A stretch of DNA of 64,000 nucleotides from Aciduricibacillus chroicocephali (GCF_030762805.1 NZ_CP129113.1:2122001-2186000); one strand, 5' to 3'. Positions 49,972 through 58,578 are shown, numbered from the stretch's first letter. Numbers and translations are program-made. Notes: a model not told the origin generated them from the sequence alone.

Positions 49972-50496
49972 TTAACCAGCCGGAGCCGGAGCAGGTCCGG
50001 CAGCTGCACCACCTTTTCTTTGGCCAAGTTCCTGATCAAGAAGCAAAAGTGCCGAAGTATTGTTTCCTGCCAATCTCAAACGTTCCACTATGGTCAGGGA
50101 TTGTGCTTCCTCATCAATCTGTTCTCTTAGGAAATCTTGAACAATGACTGCTGTCTGTGGATCGATTGGTCTAATGTAGTCATAAGCTTGGCGATACGCA
50201 TTCGTAACGTAGCGTTCATGATCCAAAACCTTTTGGAATGTCTCAAGAGGTGTTCCAAAGTCACTCGGTTGTGCAGGAACAGCGTCTAACTTCACGACAC
50301 CATCTTTTCCAGCTAAATAATCGATCAGCGTCAACATATGCCTGCGCTCCTCTTCAGACTGAATCCTTAGCCACTTTGCCATTCCCGTGTAATTTTTACG
50401 ATCCATATAAGCTGACATCGCCAAATATAACGTGCTCGATACGTGTTCAATTTGGATCAGATTATTAATGAGCTGCTCAACCTCTTTTTTTACCAA
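49972..50496 (-). CDS. Non-heme ferritin (FtnA-like)
   Basis: This iron-storage four-helix-bundle protein has about 174 residues. Ferroxidase ligands are visible in IEHVSSTLYL, SEEERRHMLTLIDYL and HERYVTNAYRQAYDY, with QIDEEAQSL on the fourth helix. An Ala/Pro/Gly tail (GGAAAGPAPAPAG) extends past the usual end. The start is probably TTG at 50494-50496, behind AGGAG at 8 bases; a GTG three codons upstream overlaps the ribosome site. No clear Fur or PerR box. Confidence 0.85.
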   Translation of the reverse strand: MVKKEVEQLINNLIQIEHVSSTLYLAMSAYMDRKNYTGMAKWLRIQSEEERRHMLTLIDYLAGKDGVVKLDAVPAQPSDFGTPLETFQKVLDHERYVTNAYRQAYDYIRPIDPQTAVIVQDFLREQIDEEAQSLTIVERLRLAGNNTSALLLLDQELGQRKGGAAAGPAPAPAG

Positions 50497-50706
50497 TTCA
50501 TACACTCCTATTCGTTTGTACTCTCGATATAGGATATGTGTAGATTATCGCCCTGTGCGGATTCACCAATTTTTTAATTATTAATAATACACATCTAAAA
50601 GCACCCTAATGTATAAGCGTTTTAGTGAGATACATAATAAAGCGTCACCTTTCAATGTTTATTAAATATAAACAAGGGTATCGAAGAACCTATTCTGAAA
50701 ACCTCA

Positions 50707-50723
50707 TAGAAAACGCTTACATT
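50707..50723. promoter_or_regulatory. cre-like site upstream of the BMP lipoprotein
   Basis: TAGAAAACGCTTACATT differs from the CcpA consensus WTGNAARCGNWWWCAWW at one position. It lies 34 bp upstream of the ATG and suggests carbon catabolite control. Confidence 0.55.
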
Positions 50724-50756
50724 AATCAAAATCACTGTTTTGAAAGGAGTTTTTTT

Positions 50757-51803
50757 ATGAAGAAAAGATTTTTTATGGTACCGATTATTTTGGGGCTATT
50801 ATTGCTTACAGCATGCAGCTCAGATGAAGCAGCTGATAAGAAATCCAGTAAAGAGAAAAATCCAAACAAACAAAAGCAGGAAGCTTTAAAGATCAGTATG
50901 GTGATCCCCGGTAACATTAAAGACAAAGGATTTATGGAATCTGGTTACAATGGTTTGATGAAGATTAAAAATGATTTAGGGGCTAAAGTTGATTATATAG
51001 ACAAAATAAAACCCGAAAAGCAATCAATGACCAATGCTTTGGAACAATTAGCTAAAAAACAGCCAGACATGATTATTATGCATGGTGGACAAGGCTCTGA
51101 AGCGACAGAAAGTGTCGCTAAAAAATATCCGGATATTCAATTTGTCGTAACACAAGGTCACGTAAAAGGCTCGAATTTATCTAGCTTTGAGGTATTACAA
51201 GAAGAATCAGCATACTTGGCTGGTGCAGCCGCAGGTCTACTTACAAAAAGTGAAACAGTCGGCCATATGTCAGGGATCAGGGTAGTTCCAGGACTTAAAG
51301 GCAGAGCAGCATTTGCAGATGGTTTGAAACAAACGAACCCCGAAGCAAAACTTCTTACAAGCTTCATTGGTGATCAAGATGATAATGCTTTATCCAAAAA
51401 ATATGCCGAAGCTCAAGTTGAAAAAGGTGCCGATATTATATTTACAATGTTAAATTCCGGTAGAGAAGGCGTAACGGAAGTACTAAAAGCTAAAAAATTA
51501 AAGCATATCGGTAATGTGAAAGACTATGTTAAAGAGGATCCTCAAGTATTCATAGCATCAGCCGTAGCGGATTCAGGAATGGCAGGCTTTATAGCTGCAG
51601 AAAAGCTTAAAAACGGCACATATAAGCCAAATGTAAATGAACAAATTGGCTTGGAGAACAGTAAAGCAGTCAGACTCAGCCTGTCTCCTGATGTCCCTAA
51701 ATCTGTAAAGGACAAAATCGATAATTTAAAGAAGAAAATAGAAAGTGGAGAAATAAAAGTTAAAGTAGATTATGATGGACCTGAATTCAAATTGGAGAAG
51801 TAA
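50757..51803 (+). CDS. BMP family lipoprotein (nucleoside-type binding protein or Med-like)
   Basis: This 348-residue lipoprotein has a signal peptide with lipobox LLLTAC, a charged spacer and a periplasmic-binding-like BMP domain (KISMVIPGNIKDKGFMESGY; DMIIMHGGQGSEA; YPDIQFVVTQGHV; GADIIFTML). BMP proteins bind purine nucleosides for ABC importers; B. subtilis Med, a stimulator of comK, belongs to the same family. No permease or ATPase gene is adjacent, which favours an orphan or Med-like role. The ATG at 50757 follows AAAGGAG. Confidence 0.85.
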   Translation: MKKRFFMVPIILGLLLLTACSSDEAADKKSSKEKNPNKQKQEALKISMVIPGNIKDKGFMESGYNGLMKIKNDLGAKVDYIDKIKPEKQSMTNALEQLAKKQPDMIIMHGGQGSEATESVAKKYPDIQFVVTQGHVKGSNLSSFEVLQEESAYLAGAAAGLLTKSETVGHMSGIRVVPGLKGRAAFADGLKQTNPEAKLLTSFIGDQDDNALSKKYAEAQVEKGADIIFTMLNSGREGVTEVLKAKKLKHIGNVKDYVKEDPQVFIASAVADSGMAGFIAAEKLKNGTYKPNVNEQIGLENSKAVRLSLSPDVPKSVKDKIDNLKKKIESGEIKVKVDYDGPEFKLEK

Positions 51804-51810
51804 TGGGCCC

Positions 51811-51850
51811 GCCTTAGAAGGATGATATAAATCCTTCTAAGGCTTTTTGG
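51811..51850 (+). terminator. Terminator after the BMP lipoprotein gene
   Basis: GCCTTAGAAGGAT / ATCCTTCTAAGGC, 7-base loop, then TTTTTGG. The remaining 250 bp to the next gene are AT-rich with nothing recognisable. Confidence 0.9.
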
Positions 51851-52098
51851 TAGATACAAAGCCCATGCTTTTCTATTGCTGAGTACACTTTCAAATATAT
51901 ACAAAATATCTTGAATAGCATTTAAGTCTCTTGATATTATAAAGCAAACCTACCAGATAAGAATTTCTGAGTTAACCATTAACTAAATCAATTCTCCATA
52001 CCTTTAAGATTTATCTTACTCATATTTTGTAGCAACAATAAAATCAAAAGCCCCCGTTGAACTAATCTCATTTTTATATTGAAAATTATATAATAAAA

Positions 52099-52389
52099 TT
52101 ATTGCATTATATGTTTTTTTAGGTTTATACTTTTCTGGACTTTTGGGATGACAATTTCTTCATACGAACACCCTTCTAATAATGCTGAAATATCTCTACT
52201 ACTACTCGTATAGACCGCTTTTTCTATAGTGTCCTCATCTGTTTCAGCCATACCAATATTAAAATCGATAAAGAATTGGGATGGAATAGACTCGCCATCC
52301 TCATCATACGTTAAATCAACATACTCTCCTATTGAGTCCTCATCGTTAATATTCCCTAACCAAATTGAAACCCATCCTTGTTTTTCCAT
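52099..52389 (-). CDS. Immunity 22 family protein
   Basis: This 96-residue protein has the Imm22 pattern (PF14112): WVSIWLGNINDEDSIGEYVD, YDEDGESIPSQFFIDFNIGM and a C-terminal SALLEGCSYEEIVIP. Imm22 proteins neutralise polymorphic-toxin nuclease domains. AGGAGG precedes ATG, 12 bp after a toxin-gene remnant, so this is an intact immunity gene left behind by a broken toxin. Confidence 0.85.
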   Translation of the reverse strand: MEKQGWVSIWLGNINDEDSIGEYVDLTYDEDGESIPSQFFIDFNIGMAETDEDTIEKAVYTSSSRDISALLEGCSYEEIVIPKVQKSINLKKHIMQ

Positions 52390-52401
52390 TATAGTAGCCT
52401 C

Positions 52402-52560
52402 CTACTTTAATCTTAGACCTTGTAGTAAAGATGAAACTCCACCCTCTAATCTATAATTAGCCCAATTATTAAGTCCTCTAACAAATGTAATATAGTCGCT
52501 AGAAGTATCTATTATTGCTAATAAAGCATGCAGCGCCCGATTTCCCTGTTTTTTTGTTCC
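52402..52560 (-). pseudogene. 3' remnant of a toxin gene paired with Imm22
   Basis: Reading leftward, the frame encodes NRALHALLAIIDTSSDYITF then VRGLNNWANYRLEGGVSSLL and ends at a TAG 12 bp before the Imm22 start. Upstream, another frame reads GSDGKGKEQKNREIGRC, suggesting a frameshift, and the N-terminal part is absent. I do not recognise the toxin domain. The rest of the 420-bp gap (52561-52809) is AT-rich with a terminator. Confidence 0.6.
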
Positions 52561-52730
52561 TTACCTTTCCCATCAGAGCCAAGAAAACAGGCGCAATCAC
52601 CGCAAATCGAAAAACACCTGTTACCTAGGCAATCAAGTGCTTTTTAAGTTAGCTATATAAAATACTTCTTAGATTAAAACGACATCTCGCATAATTATAT
52701 TGCAATCTTTTATAAACAAAATATCATTAT

Positions 52731-52765
52731 AAAAACTCTTAATGGTACCGCCATCAAGAGTTTTT
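52731..52765 (-). terminator. Terminator downstream of the SUKH gene
   Basis: AAAAACTCTT-ATGG / CCAT-AAGAGTTTTT, one mismatch. Confidence 0.8.
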
Positions 52766-52809
52766 GATTTTCTTTAATCTCATTTATAATTTCTTTCTAT
52801 TTATCTATC

Positions 52810-53259
52810 TTAGCAATCTTCTTCCCAAGCTTCTTTTGCATCCAATAACCTTTGTGATAAAAACTCATAAAAATTTCCTGCCGTATTATAGTCATCAAGT
52901 CCTCCTTGCTTATTCCACGCTATTACTGGGCACTCATTATTCTCCATATTGCTTGTATCTAAACAATAAGCATATTCATCTATATCTTCAATAACTATTA
53001 AATTCTCACTCATTCCTAAATCTCTATAACTCTCCGTTTCAATAACAACAGTAGCAATATTAGACTTAGCCACTCCTAAAATATCTATACCATATAAACC
53101 ACCAGACCCATAATTTTTTAAAAACCAACTATAACTTTCTGGCAATTTTAACTTTAGGGTATCTTGAACATAATCAATCTGTTTTCCATCTACTCCCCCG
53201 GTAAAATCATCGGGTTCCATATTTTCTTTAATAAAATTTGTTAATTCCTCTTTATTCAT
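52810..53259 (-). CDS. SMI1/KNR4 (SUKH) family immunity protein
   Basis: This 149-residue SUKH-fold protein has the pattern IDYVQDTLKLKLPESYSWFL then KNYGSGGLYGIDILGV, LIVIEDIDEYAYCLDT and CPVIAWN. SUKH proteins protect against polymorphic-toxin nucleases. AAGGAG precedes ATG. It lies directly downstream of a broken LXG toxin gene and is probably its immunity gene. Confidence 0.88.
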   Translation of the reverse strand: MNKEELTNFIKENMEPDDFTGGVDGKQIDYVQDTLKLKLPESYSWFLKNYGSGGLYGIDILGVAKSNIATVVIETESYRDLGMSENLIVIEDIDEYAYCLDTSNMENNECPVIAWNKQGGLDDYNTAGNFYEFLSQRLLDAKEAWEEDC

Positions 53260-53291
53260 TCAGAATTACTCCTTTTACAATTCACCTTTAT

Positions 53292-53969
53292 CTATTTGTT
53301 TAGCTCTCCATCTCCAATATTTCGATCTAAAGTTTTCATATTCTTTTTTAAAACAGGATCACTTCTAAAGCTCCCTCTATTCTCCACTAAACCATGCAAT
53401 ATTTTATCATATTCTTTATGCATACTACTCGGGAGCTCCACCATTGATCCAGGTTCAATTGACCATGCTGGATTCGGCATTGAGCTCTGTATTTGGGAAA
53501 GATAGTCTTTCATGACCGTGAACTTTTCCTCAGGTGCCTACAATCTCATTGCTTTATAGTGATCGAGATCAAGCAGCTGTTCAACTGTTTTCTTGCCCTT
53601 CTCCTTCTCATGACGCACGGAAGTATTGAATTCCCAGGTTTTCAGCTGTTCCAGAGCTACGATATCTGACACGCTTGTCATGATGTTATTCGCTTCATCT
53701 GCTAGATTTTCAGTCTGGTCTTCAAGCTTATCCAGTGCTTTTGCGACGTCCTGTTCAATGAATTTCTCGTTTATGTATCCCTTCACATGCGGTCCATAGG
53801 AATGAATGGCTTCCTTTATCTCACTAAGTACTTTGCTGTATTCGCTTAAGAACTCCAGCATATAGGTTAAAAACATCTCATGACATAATCTATAAAATGA
53901 AAAGATCGATTCTGCTGTTTTACCTTTGAATGAATCTTCCAATGACGTCAGAGCGTTTATGGATAATAA
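53292..53969 (-). pseudogene. LXG toxin gene, truncated, with an in-frame stop and internal deletion
   Basis: In one frame the sequence reads LTSLEDSFKGKTAESIFSFY to LDHYKAMRL, then TAG (53538-53540), then APEEKFTVMKDYLSQIQSSM, all LXG-domain sequence, and passes straight to a toxin-like tail (PAWSIEPGSMVELPSSMHKE onward, SFRSDPVLKKN). The first 35 or so residues are missing: the frame follows directly after the stop of the zinc-ribbon gene. The linker and most of the toxin domain are also gone. Not functional as a toxin. Confidence 0.85.
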
Positions 53970-54152
53970 TCATAAGGTCCTTTCAACCAATCTCTCCACC
54001 AACTCATCTAGTTCCTGTATTGCCCGTTCTCTACTATTCTTCACGCACTCCGGATTTTTGCACGGATAGAAGTTCACTCCGAACGAATGCACAATTGTCA
54101 TTCCGTTTCTTCCTCCGCAGTTTTTGCACTTTCCTGCTGATTCACTAACCAT
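53970..54152 (-). CDS. Small zinc-ribbon protein (prophage-like)
   Basis: This 60-residue protein has a CxxC pair (CKNCGGRNG) and a second pair (CKNPEC), likely one zinc ribbon, then a charged helix. It starts directly after the stop of the DnaC-like gene (AGGGG upstream) and is its operon partner. The gene ends at the junction with the LXG remnant, so the last residues could be altered. Function unknown. Confidence 0.65.
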   Translation of the reverse strand: MVSESAGKCKNCGGRNGMTIVHSFGVNFYPCKNPECVKNSRERAIQELDELVERLVERTL

Positions 54153-54965
54153 CTATGAAAATCCCCTTCGCCTGTAATCAGGTCCAGACATATGAATAAT
54201 CTCAGTCCGCTCCAGCACACGGGACAAGTTGCGGTCATTCAATCTCTGCTTCAGACCCGCACCATTCAAATTCGTCGTATATATTGTCGGTTTGCCAGCA
54301 CGCGCGTCAAGCACTTCAAATAGCTTCGTCTGCACCCAACTATCGCCTTCCTGCTTCGGATTCATATACTCTGCCCCCAGATCATCAAGTACAAAAAGCT
54401 CGACCTCACCGATGACCTGAAACAACTTAGCTTCACTAAAATTGCTACTCTCCCGAAATGCATCTTTAATTTGCGTAAGCAGTTTTGGCAAAGATAAAAA
54501 CAAGGCACTGTGTCCTTTCTCGATAAGCACTTTGGAAATTGCCGCTGACAGATGGCTCTTTCCCACGCCATAATCCCCATACAGAAGCAAATTTCCAGAT
54601 TTGTTCACATCAAAGCTCTCCGCATAGTTGACCAGCCGCTCCTTCACCCGCTGTAGCTCTTGCGTCGGCGCCGTGTAACTCTCAAACGTTGCTCGGCGAA
54701 GCGCCTCATTCAGCAAGGATTGTTGTCCGAAGGCCTTTTCCATTCTCCGCATCTTCAAACGGCTTGCCTGAACAACAGCCTGTTTCGCAAGACGGATATT
54801 TTCACATTTACAGCCAAGATTCGCAACAATCCTTTCTCCTTTTCGCGGCCCGAACGGAATTGTCAGTTCCTTGCGTTGCACCTCTCTGCCACATCCGCCG
54901 CAAGTAAACTCTTCAAGCAAATCACCTGCAAGCCCGCTCCCAATCTTGTCCCGAATATGCAACAT
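54153..54965 (-). CDS. DnaC/DnaI-type helicase-loader ATPase (prophage replication)
   Basis: This 270-residue AAA+ protein has an N-terminal zinc-binding part (CGGCGREVQRKEL, later CKCE), Walker A YGDYGVGKSHL, Walker B LFVLDDLGAEY and sensor residues in PTIYTTNLNG. It should load the replicative helicase for a phage or prophage. It follows a DnaD-like gene by 12 bp, a typical phage replication pair. It is not an IS21 IstB, because no IstA is adjacent. The ATG at 54965 follows AGGGGG. Confidence 0.88.
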   Translation of the reverse strand: MLHIRDKIGSGLAGDLLEEFTCGGCGREVQRKELTIPFGPRKGERIVANLGCKCENIRLAKQAVVQASRLKMRRMEKAFGQQSLLNEALRRATFESYTAPTQELQRVKERLVNYAESFDVNKSGNLLLYGDYGVGKSHLSAAISKVLIEKGHSALFLSLPKLLTQIKDAFRESSNFSEAKLFQVIGEVELFVLDDLGAEYMNPKQEGDSWVQTKLFEVLDARAGKPTIYTTNLNGAGLKQRLNDRNLSRVLERTEIIHMSGPDYRRRGFS

Positions 54966-54977
54966 GACCATATCCCC

Positions 54978-55793
54978 CTAGAAACCGTAATCGTATTCGT
55001 ACTTGGTTGCCGCTATCGTCTCCACTGGCGCTGGCTGACGCTTCTGCTGTCTCACCTTGATGACTAGCGCATCAAAACGCTTACGAAGCTTTGCCGGGGA
55101 CAGCACGACAGACATCTCGAAGTCATCCTGCTGTGCCCAATCAATCAAGTATCTGATCTGCTCCTCCGTCCGCTTATCAAGCTCCATCATCTTGCGAATA
55201 TCATCAGCCCATTTTTGTAGATCCGGTTCCAAATGTTCCGGATTGTTGCGTTTGATCTGTTCGTAGAAATGCTGGGCAAGCTTATAATGCATAGAAGAAA
55301 CGTCGTAAACGCGTTTGCGACGAATAATCTTTTGATCTTGATCTTTAGCCTTATTAGCCTGTATAGCCTTATTGTTATACTTCTGGCTAAGTTCGCCATC
55401 AATTTGAGATTCGTTCAGTCTAATTTCCGCAAATTTTTTTGGCTGTTTATGAGGTTCCTGATATTTTTCATAGTTCAATACTGTAAAAAGCGTTCCATGA
55501 CTCACTTCTTTTATAGAAATCCGCTTAGCTTTCACCAATTTCTGAACACAGGTGTATATAGTTTGTTTTGAATATGCCTTATGGCCACGTCCAACTTTAT
55601 AAGCAAGATCCTCAGCCAATTTTTCATACGACCTTACATATTGCCCCTTCTGCAAGCGAATCCCAGCCGTTCTTGTCCCATCCTGATGGGTTGCCTTTCC
55701 AATTAGTAGCATGAACAAGCGAAATGTCGACACATCATGCCACAAGTCAGATTCAAAAATATGACGTGACATCTTGAAATAATTTATATGCAT
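54978..55793 (-). CDS. DnaD-like prophage replication protein
   Basis: This 271-residue protein has an N-terminal winged-helix region (INYFKMSRHIFESDLWHDVS; YSKQTIYTCVQKLVKAKRIS) and a C-terminal part resembling phage replisome organisers (HFYEQIKRNNPEHLEPDLQK, KWADDIRKMMELDKRTEEQI). It probably melts or marks a phage origin and recruits the DnaC-like loader. The ATG at 55793 follows AGGAGGTG. No integrase, capsid or lysis genes are seen, so only the replication module remains. Confidence 0.8.
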   Translation of the reverse strand: MHINYFKMSRHIFESDLWHDVSTFRLFMLLIGKATHQDGTRTAGIRLQKGQYVRSYEKLAEDLAYKVGRGHKAYSKQTIYTCVQKLVKAKRISIKEVSHGTLFTVLNYEKYQEPHKQPKKFAEIRLNESQIDGELSQKYNNKAIQANKAKDQDQKIIRRKRVYDVSSMHYKLAQHFYEQIKRNNPEHLEPDLQKWADDIRKMMELDKRTEEQIRYLIDWAQQDDFEMSVVLSPAKLRKRFDALVIKVRQQKRQPAPVETIAATKYEYDYGF

Positions 55794-55867
55794 TTGAAAT
55801 GCACCTCCTACTACCATGAATCGAAACGAATTGGTTAGAGGGGGCGTCTTGCATGAATTTTTATTAA

Positions 55868-55906
55868 AAAGAAACTGACCCTCTATCTGCTAGAGTCAGT
55901 TTCTTT
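55868..55906. terminator. Terminator-like hairpin upstream of the DnaD-like gene
   Basis: AAAGAAACTGAC-CTCTA / TAGAG-GTCAGTTTCTTT. It separates the prophage remnant from the lysine riboswitch region. 55910-56085 shows nothing else. Confidence 0.75.
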
Positions 55907-56086
55907 AGTGAATATTTTTCTAAATTATTGAGGCCTTCCTATTCTCATTTATTCTTGAAAATCCTTAAACTAAACTCCCATTTTACCGGGCTGGTCTCAT
56001 CTTCTCTCAAAAGCTAAGAGCTCATTCCTCTAGATGTAGATCTTAGAAAAACAATCTGGAAACTATCTCCCTTTTCCCACTAGATA

Positions 56087-56114
56087 TTGACTAATTTAAA
56101 ATAGAATTTATAAT
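56087..56114 (+). promoter_or_regulatory. Promoter of the lysine-riboswitch transcript
   Basis: TTGACT, 16 bp, TATAAT; the transcript would start about 56121, some 35 bases before the aptamer. Confidence 0.8.
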
Positions 56115-56157
56115 AGTTACATCAATTGCATAATAAAAACCCTCATCAAACCGATGG

Positions 56158-56398
56158 GGTAGAGGTTGCGGTTTTTATGAGTAAGGCGGACGAGATGCAG
56201 AGACATTGACTGACTCCGCTTGAAAGGAAAAACTGCCGAAGTGTGCTTTTATCTCTGAATGAGCACGCTGGGGCTGTCTCCGAATAGGAACAGAACTGTC
56301 ACGATTGGTCACCAGCCGTTCGTGTTGAGCTATCTTCAGGAAGGTAGGATGCGGGCTGTCAATCATGTCACCTGAATCTGCTTCGGTGGCATTTTTTA
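56158..56398 (+). promoter_or_regulatory. Lysine riboswitch (L box) with terminator
   Basis: The leader carries the L-box landmarks in order: GGTAGAGGTTGCGG, ATGAGTAAGGCGGACGAG, TGAAAGGAAAAACTGCCGAA, GCTGGGGCTGTC and GAGCTATC, which closes helix P1 (GGTAG 56158-56162 with CTATC 56330-56334). A terminator follows (ATGTCACC-GAA / TTCGGTGGCAT, 56365-56392, then TTTTTTATT). High lysine should stop transcription before the permease gene 74 bp downstream. Confidence 0.9.
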
Positions 56399-56471
56399 TT
56401 GCAGGCTCCTTCCAGATTTGAATAGCTAAATGGGCTTTCAGCTCAATCCAGCTAGAAAAGGAGTATCATCT

Positions 56472-57953
56472 ATGCATTCAACAGAAGAAAGTAACAATCA
56501 TTCCGCTGCTGGTACGGTTCCTGTCCAGAAAGAAACGAATGACCTTAAGCGTAATTTAAAAGCACGTCACTTAACGATGATTTCCCTCGGTGGAACAATC
56601 GGAACAGGACTCTTCCTTGCAAGTGGCGGCGCGATCCATACTGCCGGTCCCGGTGGAGCAATCGTCTCCTATCTCGTAATCGGGATCATGGTCTATTTCT
56701 TAATGACGAGTCTTGCGGAAATGGGCGCTTACATGCCTGTTGCCGGAAGCTTCAGCACATATGCCACCAAGTTTGTCGACCCTTCATTCGGGTTTGCCCT
56801 TGGCTGGAACTATTGGTATAACTGGGCAATTACGATTGCTGCAGAATTATCAGCCGTTACAATGATCATGAAATTCTGGTTCCCTCACACCCCCTCCATT
56901 ATTTGGAGTGCTCTATTTCTCGTGATCATGTTCTTATTGAACTATTTGTCAGTAAGAGGATTCGGGGAAGCTGAATATTGGTTCGCCTTGATTAAAGTAA
57001 TTACCGTAATCATCTTCCTCATCTTCGGAGCATTGATGATCTTCGGAATTCTCGGCGGCGAGACGATCGGCGTCAAGAACTTTACAATCGGAGATGCACC
57101 GTTCCATGGCGGATTCATGGCGATGCTCGGAATCTTCATGGCAGCCGGTTTCTCATTCCAAGGTACAGAGTTGCTTGGTGTTGCAGCTGGTGAAACAGAA
57201 GATCCTGGCAAATCCATTCCAAAAGCTGTAAAGACTGTGTTCTGGCGCATTCTGTTATTCTATGTACTTGCGATTCTTGCCATCGGCTTGATCATCCCTT
57301 ATACAAACGGGAACCTTGCTAGTGACGATGTAACAGTAAGTCCGTTCACAATTGTCTTCCAAAAAGCAGGAATTGCCTTCGCTGCTTCTGTCATGAATGC
57401 AGTCATCCTGACAGCTGTCCTATCTGCAGGGAATTCCGGAATGTATGCTTCAACACGCATGCTCTGGAATCTAGCCCGTGAAGGAAAGGCACCTGCATTT
57501 CTTGGTAAACTCGATAAACGTGGCGTACCTGTCAACGCCCTGATCATAACATCCTTGGTCGGAACACTTGCCTTCCTTGCTTCACTGTTTGGTGATGGTA
57601 CCGTTTATGTTTGGCTCCTGAATGCATCAGGAATGTCCGGATTCATCGCGTGGCTTGGCATCGCAATCTGCCACTACCGATTCCGTCGGGCTTTCGCTGC
57701 TCAAGGTAAGAGCCTGGATGTTCTGCCATACAAGGCAAAGCTGTTCCCGTTCGGTCCACTATTCGCGTTTGCGGTTTGTGCTTTTGTCGTACTCGGACAG
57801 AACTATTCAGCCTTTATGGGTGACCATGTCGACTGGTATGGTGTCATCGTTTCCTATATCGGGATTCCGCTATTCTTAGCATTATGGCTTGGCTACAAAT
57901 TTACGAAGAAGACAAAAATGCTTCATTTGAAAGACTGTGATTTGTCCAATTAA
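56472..57953 (+). CDS. lysP: Lysine-specific permease, LysP type
   Basis: This 493-residue APC-superfamily permease has 12 membrane helices. The first is LTMISLGGTIGTGLFLASGG, with the substrate-binding G-T-G-TG motif, and a family segment reads FQGTELLGVAAGETEDPGKS. Basic amino acid permeases of this group (LysP, YvsH) import lysine with protons. The lysine riboswitch upstream makes lysine the likely substrate. AAAAGGAG precedes the ATG at 56472. Confidence 0.92.
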   Translation: MHSTEESNNHSAAGTVPVQKETNDLKRNLKARHLTMISLGGTIGTGLFLASGGAIHTAGPGGAIVSYLVIGIMVYFLMTSLAEMGAYMPVAGSFSTYATKFVDPSFGFALGWNYWYNWAITIAAELSAVTMIMKFWFPHTPSIIWSALFLVIMFLLNYLSVRGFGEAEYWFALIKVITVIIFLIFGALMIFGILGGETIGVKNFTIGDAPFHGGFMAMLGIFMAAGFSFQGTELLGVAAGETEDPGKSIPKAVKTVFWRILLFYVLAILAIGLIIPYTNGNLASDDVTVSPFTIVFQKAGIAFAASVMNAVILTAVLSAGNSGMYASTRMLWNLAREGKAPAFLGKLDKRGVPVNALIITSLVGTLAFLASLFGDGTVYVWLLNASGMSGFIAWLGIAICHYRFRRAFAAQGKSLDVLPYKAKLFPFGPLFAFAVCAFVVLGQNYSAFMGDHVDWYGVIVSYIGIPLFLALWLGYKFTKKTKMLHLKDCDLSN

Positions 57954-57957
57954 TTAC

Positions 57958-57987
57958 AAAAGCACGCCCTGAGTGGCGTGCTTTTTA
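57958..57987. terminator. Terminator between lysP and the DUF2691 gene
   Basis: AAAAGCACGCC / GGCGTGCTTTTT with a 6-base loop. Confidence 0.9.
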
Positions 57988-58019
57988 TTTTCTGCTCAAA
58001 GTGCCTTTATATCCATCAT

Positions 58020-58475
58020 CTACCAAACTGTCATCCTTGTTCTCCCATCATTTTCTTCTGTTATATATTCGACTTTTTCTATACTATTTTTCAATGCATT
58101 TTCATATATATCTTTCAATAAAACAAAATCTTTGGCATAGATTTCTATGTAGGCGCCATCAGCAACAAGGATAATGATTTCGCAAGCACTTTCCAGAAAG
58201 TCATGATAAGTCTCAATTTCCAACATATCAGCTTCACTTGGAAAAGCCTTCATGTCTAAAAAATAAATAGTATAGGAGTCTCCATGTTTAATTGAGTGGT
58301 TCACTTCTTCTCCATTAATTGTATCTTCCAGCGGGAACAAAGACTGATCATTTTCACCATAAGATTCATCACGGTCTATCTTCCAGCAATATGCTGAGAA
58401 GTTCATAGGCTCAAGCAACTTTCTGATTGAAACACCATCACTCTCTGACAAGCTAACATTTACTCCACGCAGCAA
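58020..58475 (-). CDS. DUF2691 family protein
   Basis: This 151-residue soluble acidic protein has the DUF2691 pattern: LLRGVNVSL at the start, LLEPMNFSAYCWKID, QSLFPLEDTINGEE and YFLDMKAFP. The family is widespread in Bacilli with no known function, and occurs near toxin/immunity genes in some genomes. The start is TTG at 58473-58475 behind GGAGGG. Confidence 0.8.
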   Translation of the reverse strand: MLRGVNVSLSESDGVSIRKLLEPMNFSAYCWKIDRDESYGENDQSLFPLEDTINGEEVNHSIKHGDSYTIYFLDMKAFPSEADMLEIETYHDFLESACEIIILVADGAYIEIYAKDFVLLKDIYENALKNSIEKVEYITEENDGRTRMTVW

Positions 58476-58534
58476 TTTTTATCCCTCCTTTTGCATGCAA
58501 GTAACTGGAACTTCCCACTCGCCCTGCTCACTCA

Positions 58535-58578
58535 AAAAATGCGTACCCAACCCAAATACTCGGATCAGACACGCATTT
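58535..58578 (-). terminator. Terminator of the methionine synthase-like gene
   Basis: AAATGCGT / ACGCATTT with a long loop, followed on the minus strand by TTTTTTGAG. Confidence 0.65.

Noticed and set aside
50565-50600. PerR or Fur box upstream of ferritin
   Set aside because: ATTATTAATAAT is palindromic, but the surrounding bases do not match TTATAATNATTATAA or the Fur consensus well enough.
54153-54965. IS21-type IstB
   Set aside because: The ATPase resembles IstB, but there is no IstA transposase and its partner is a DnaD-like replication protein.
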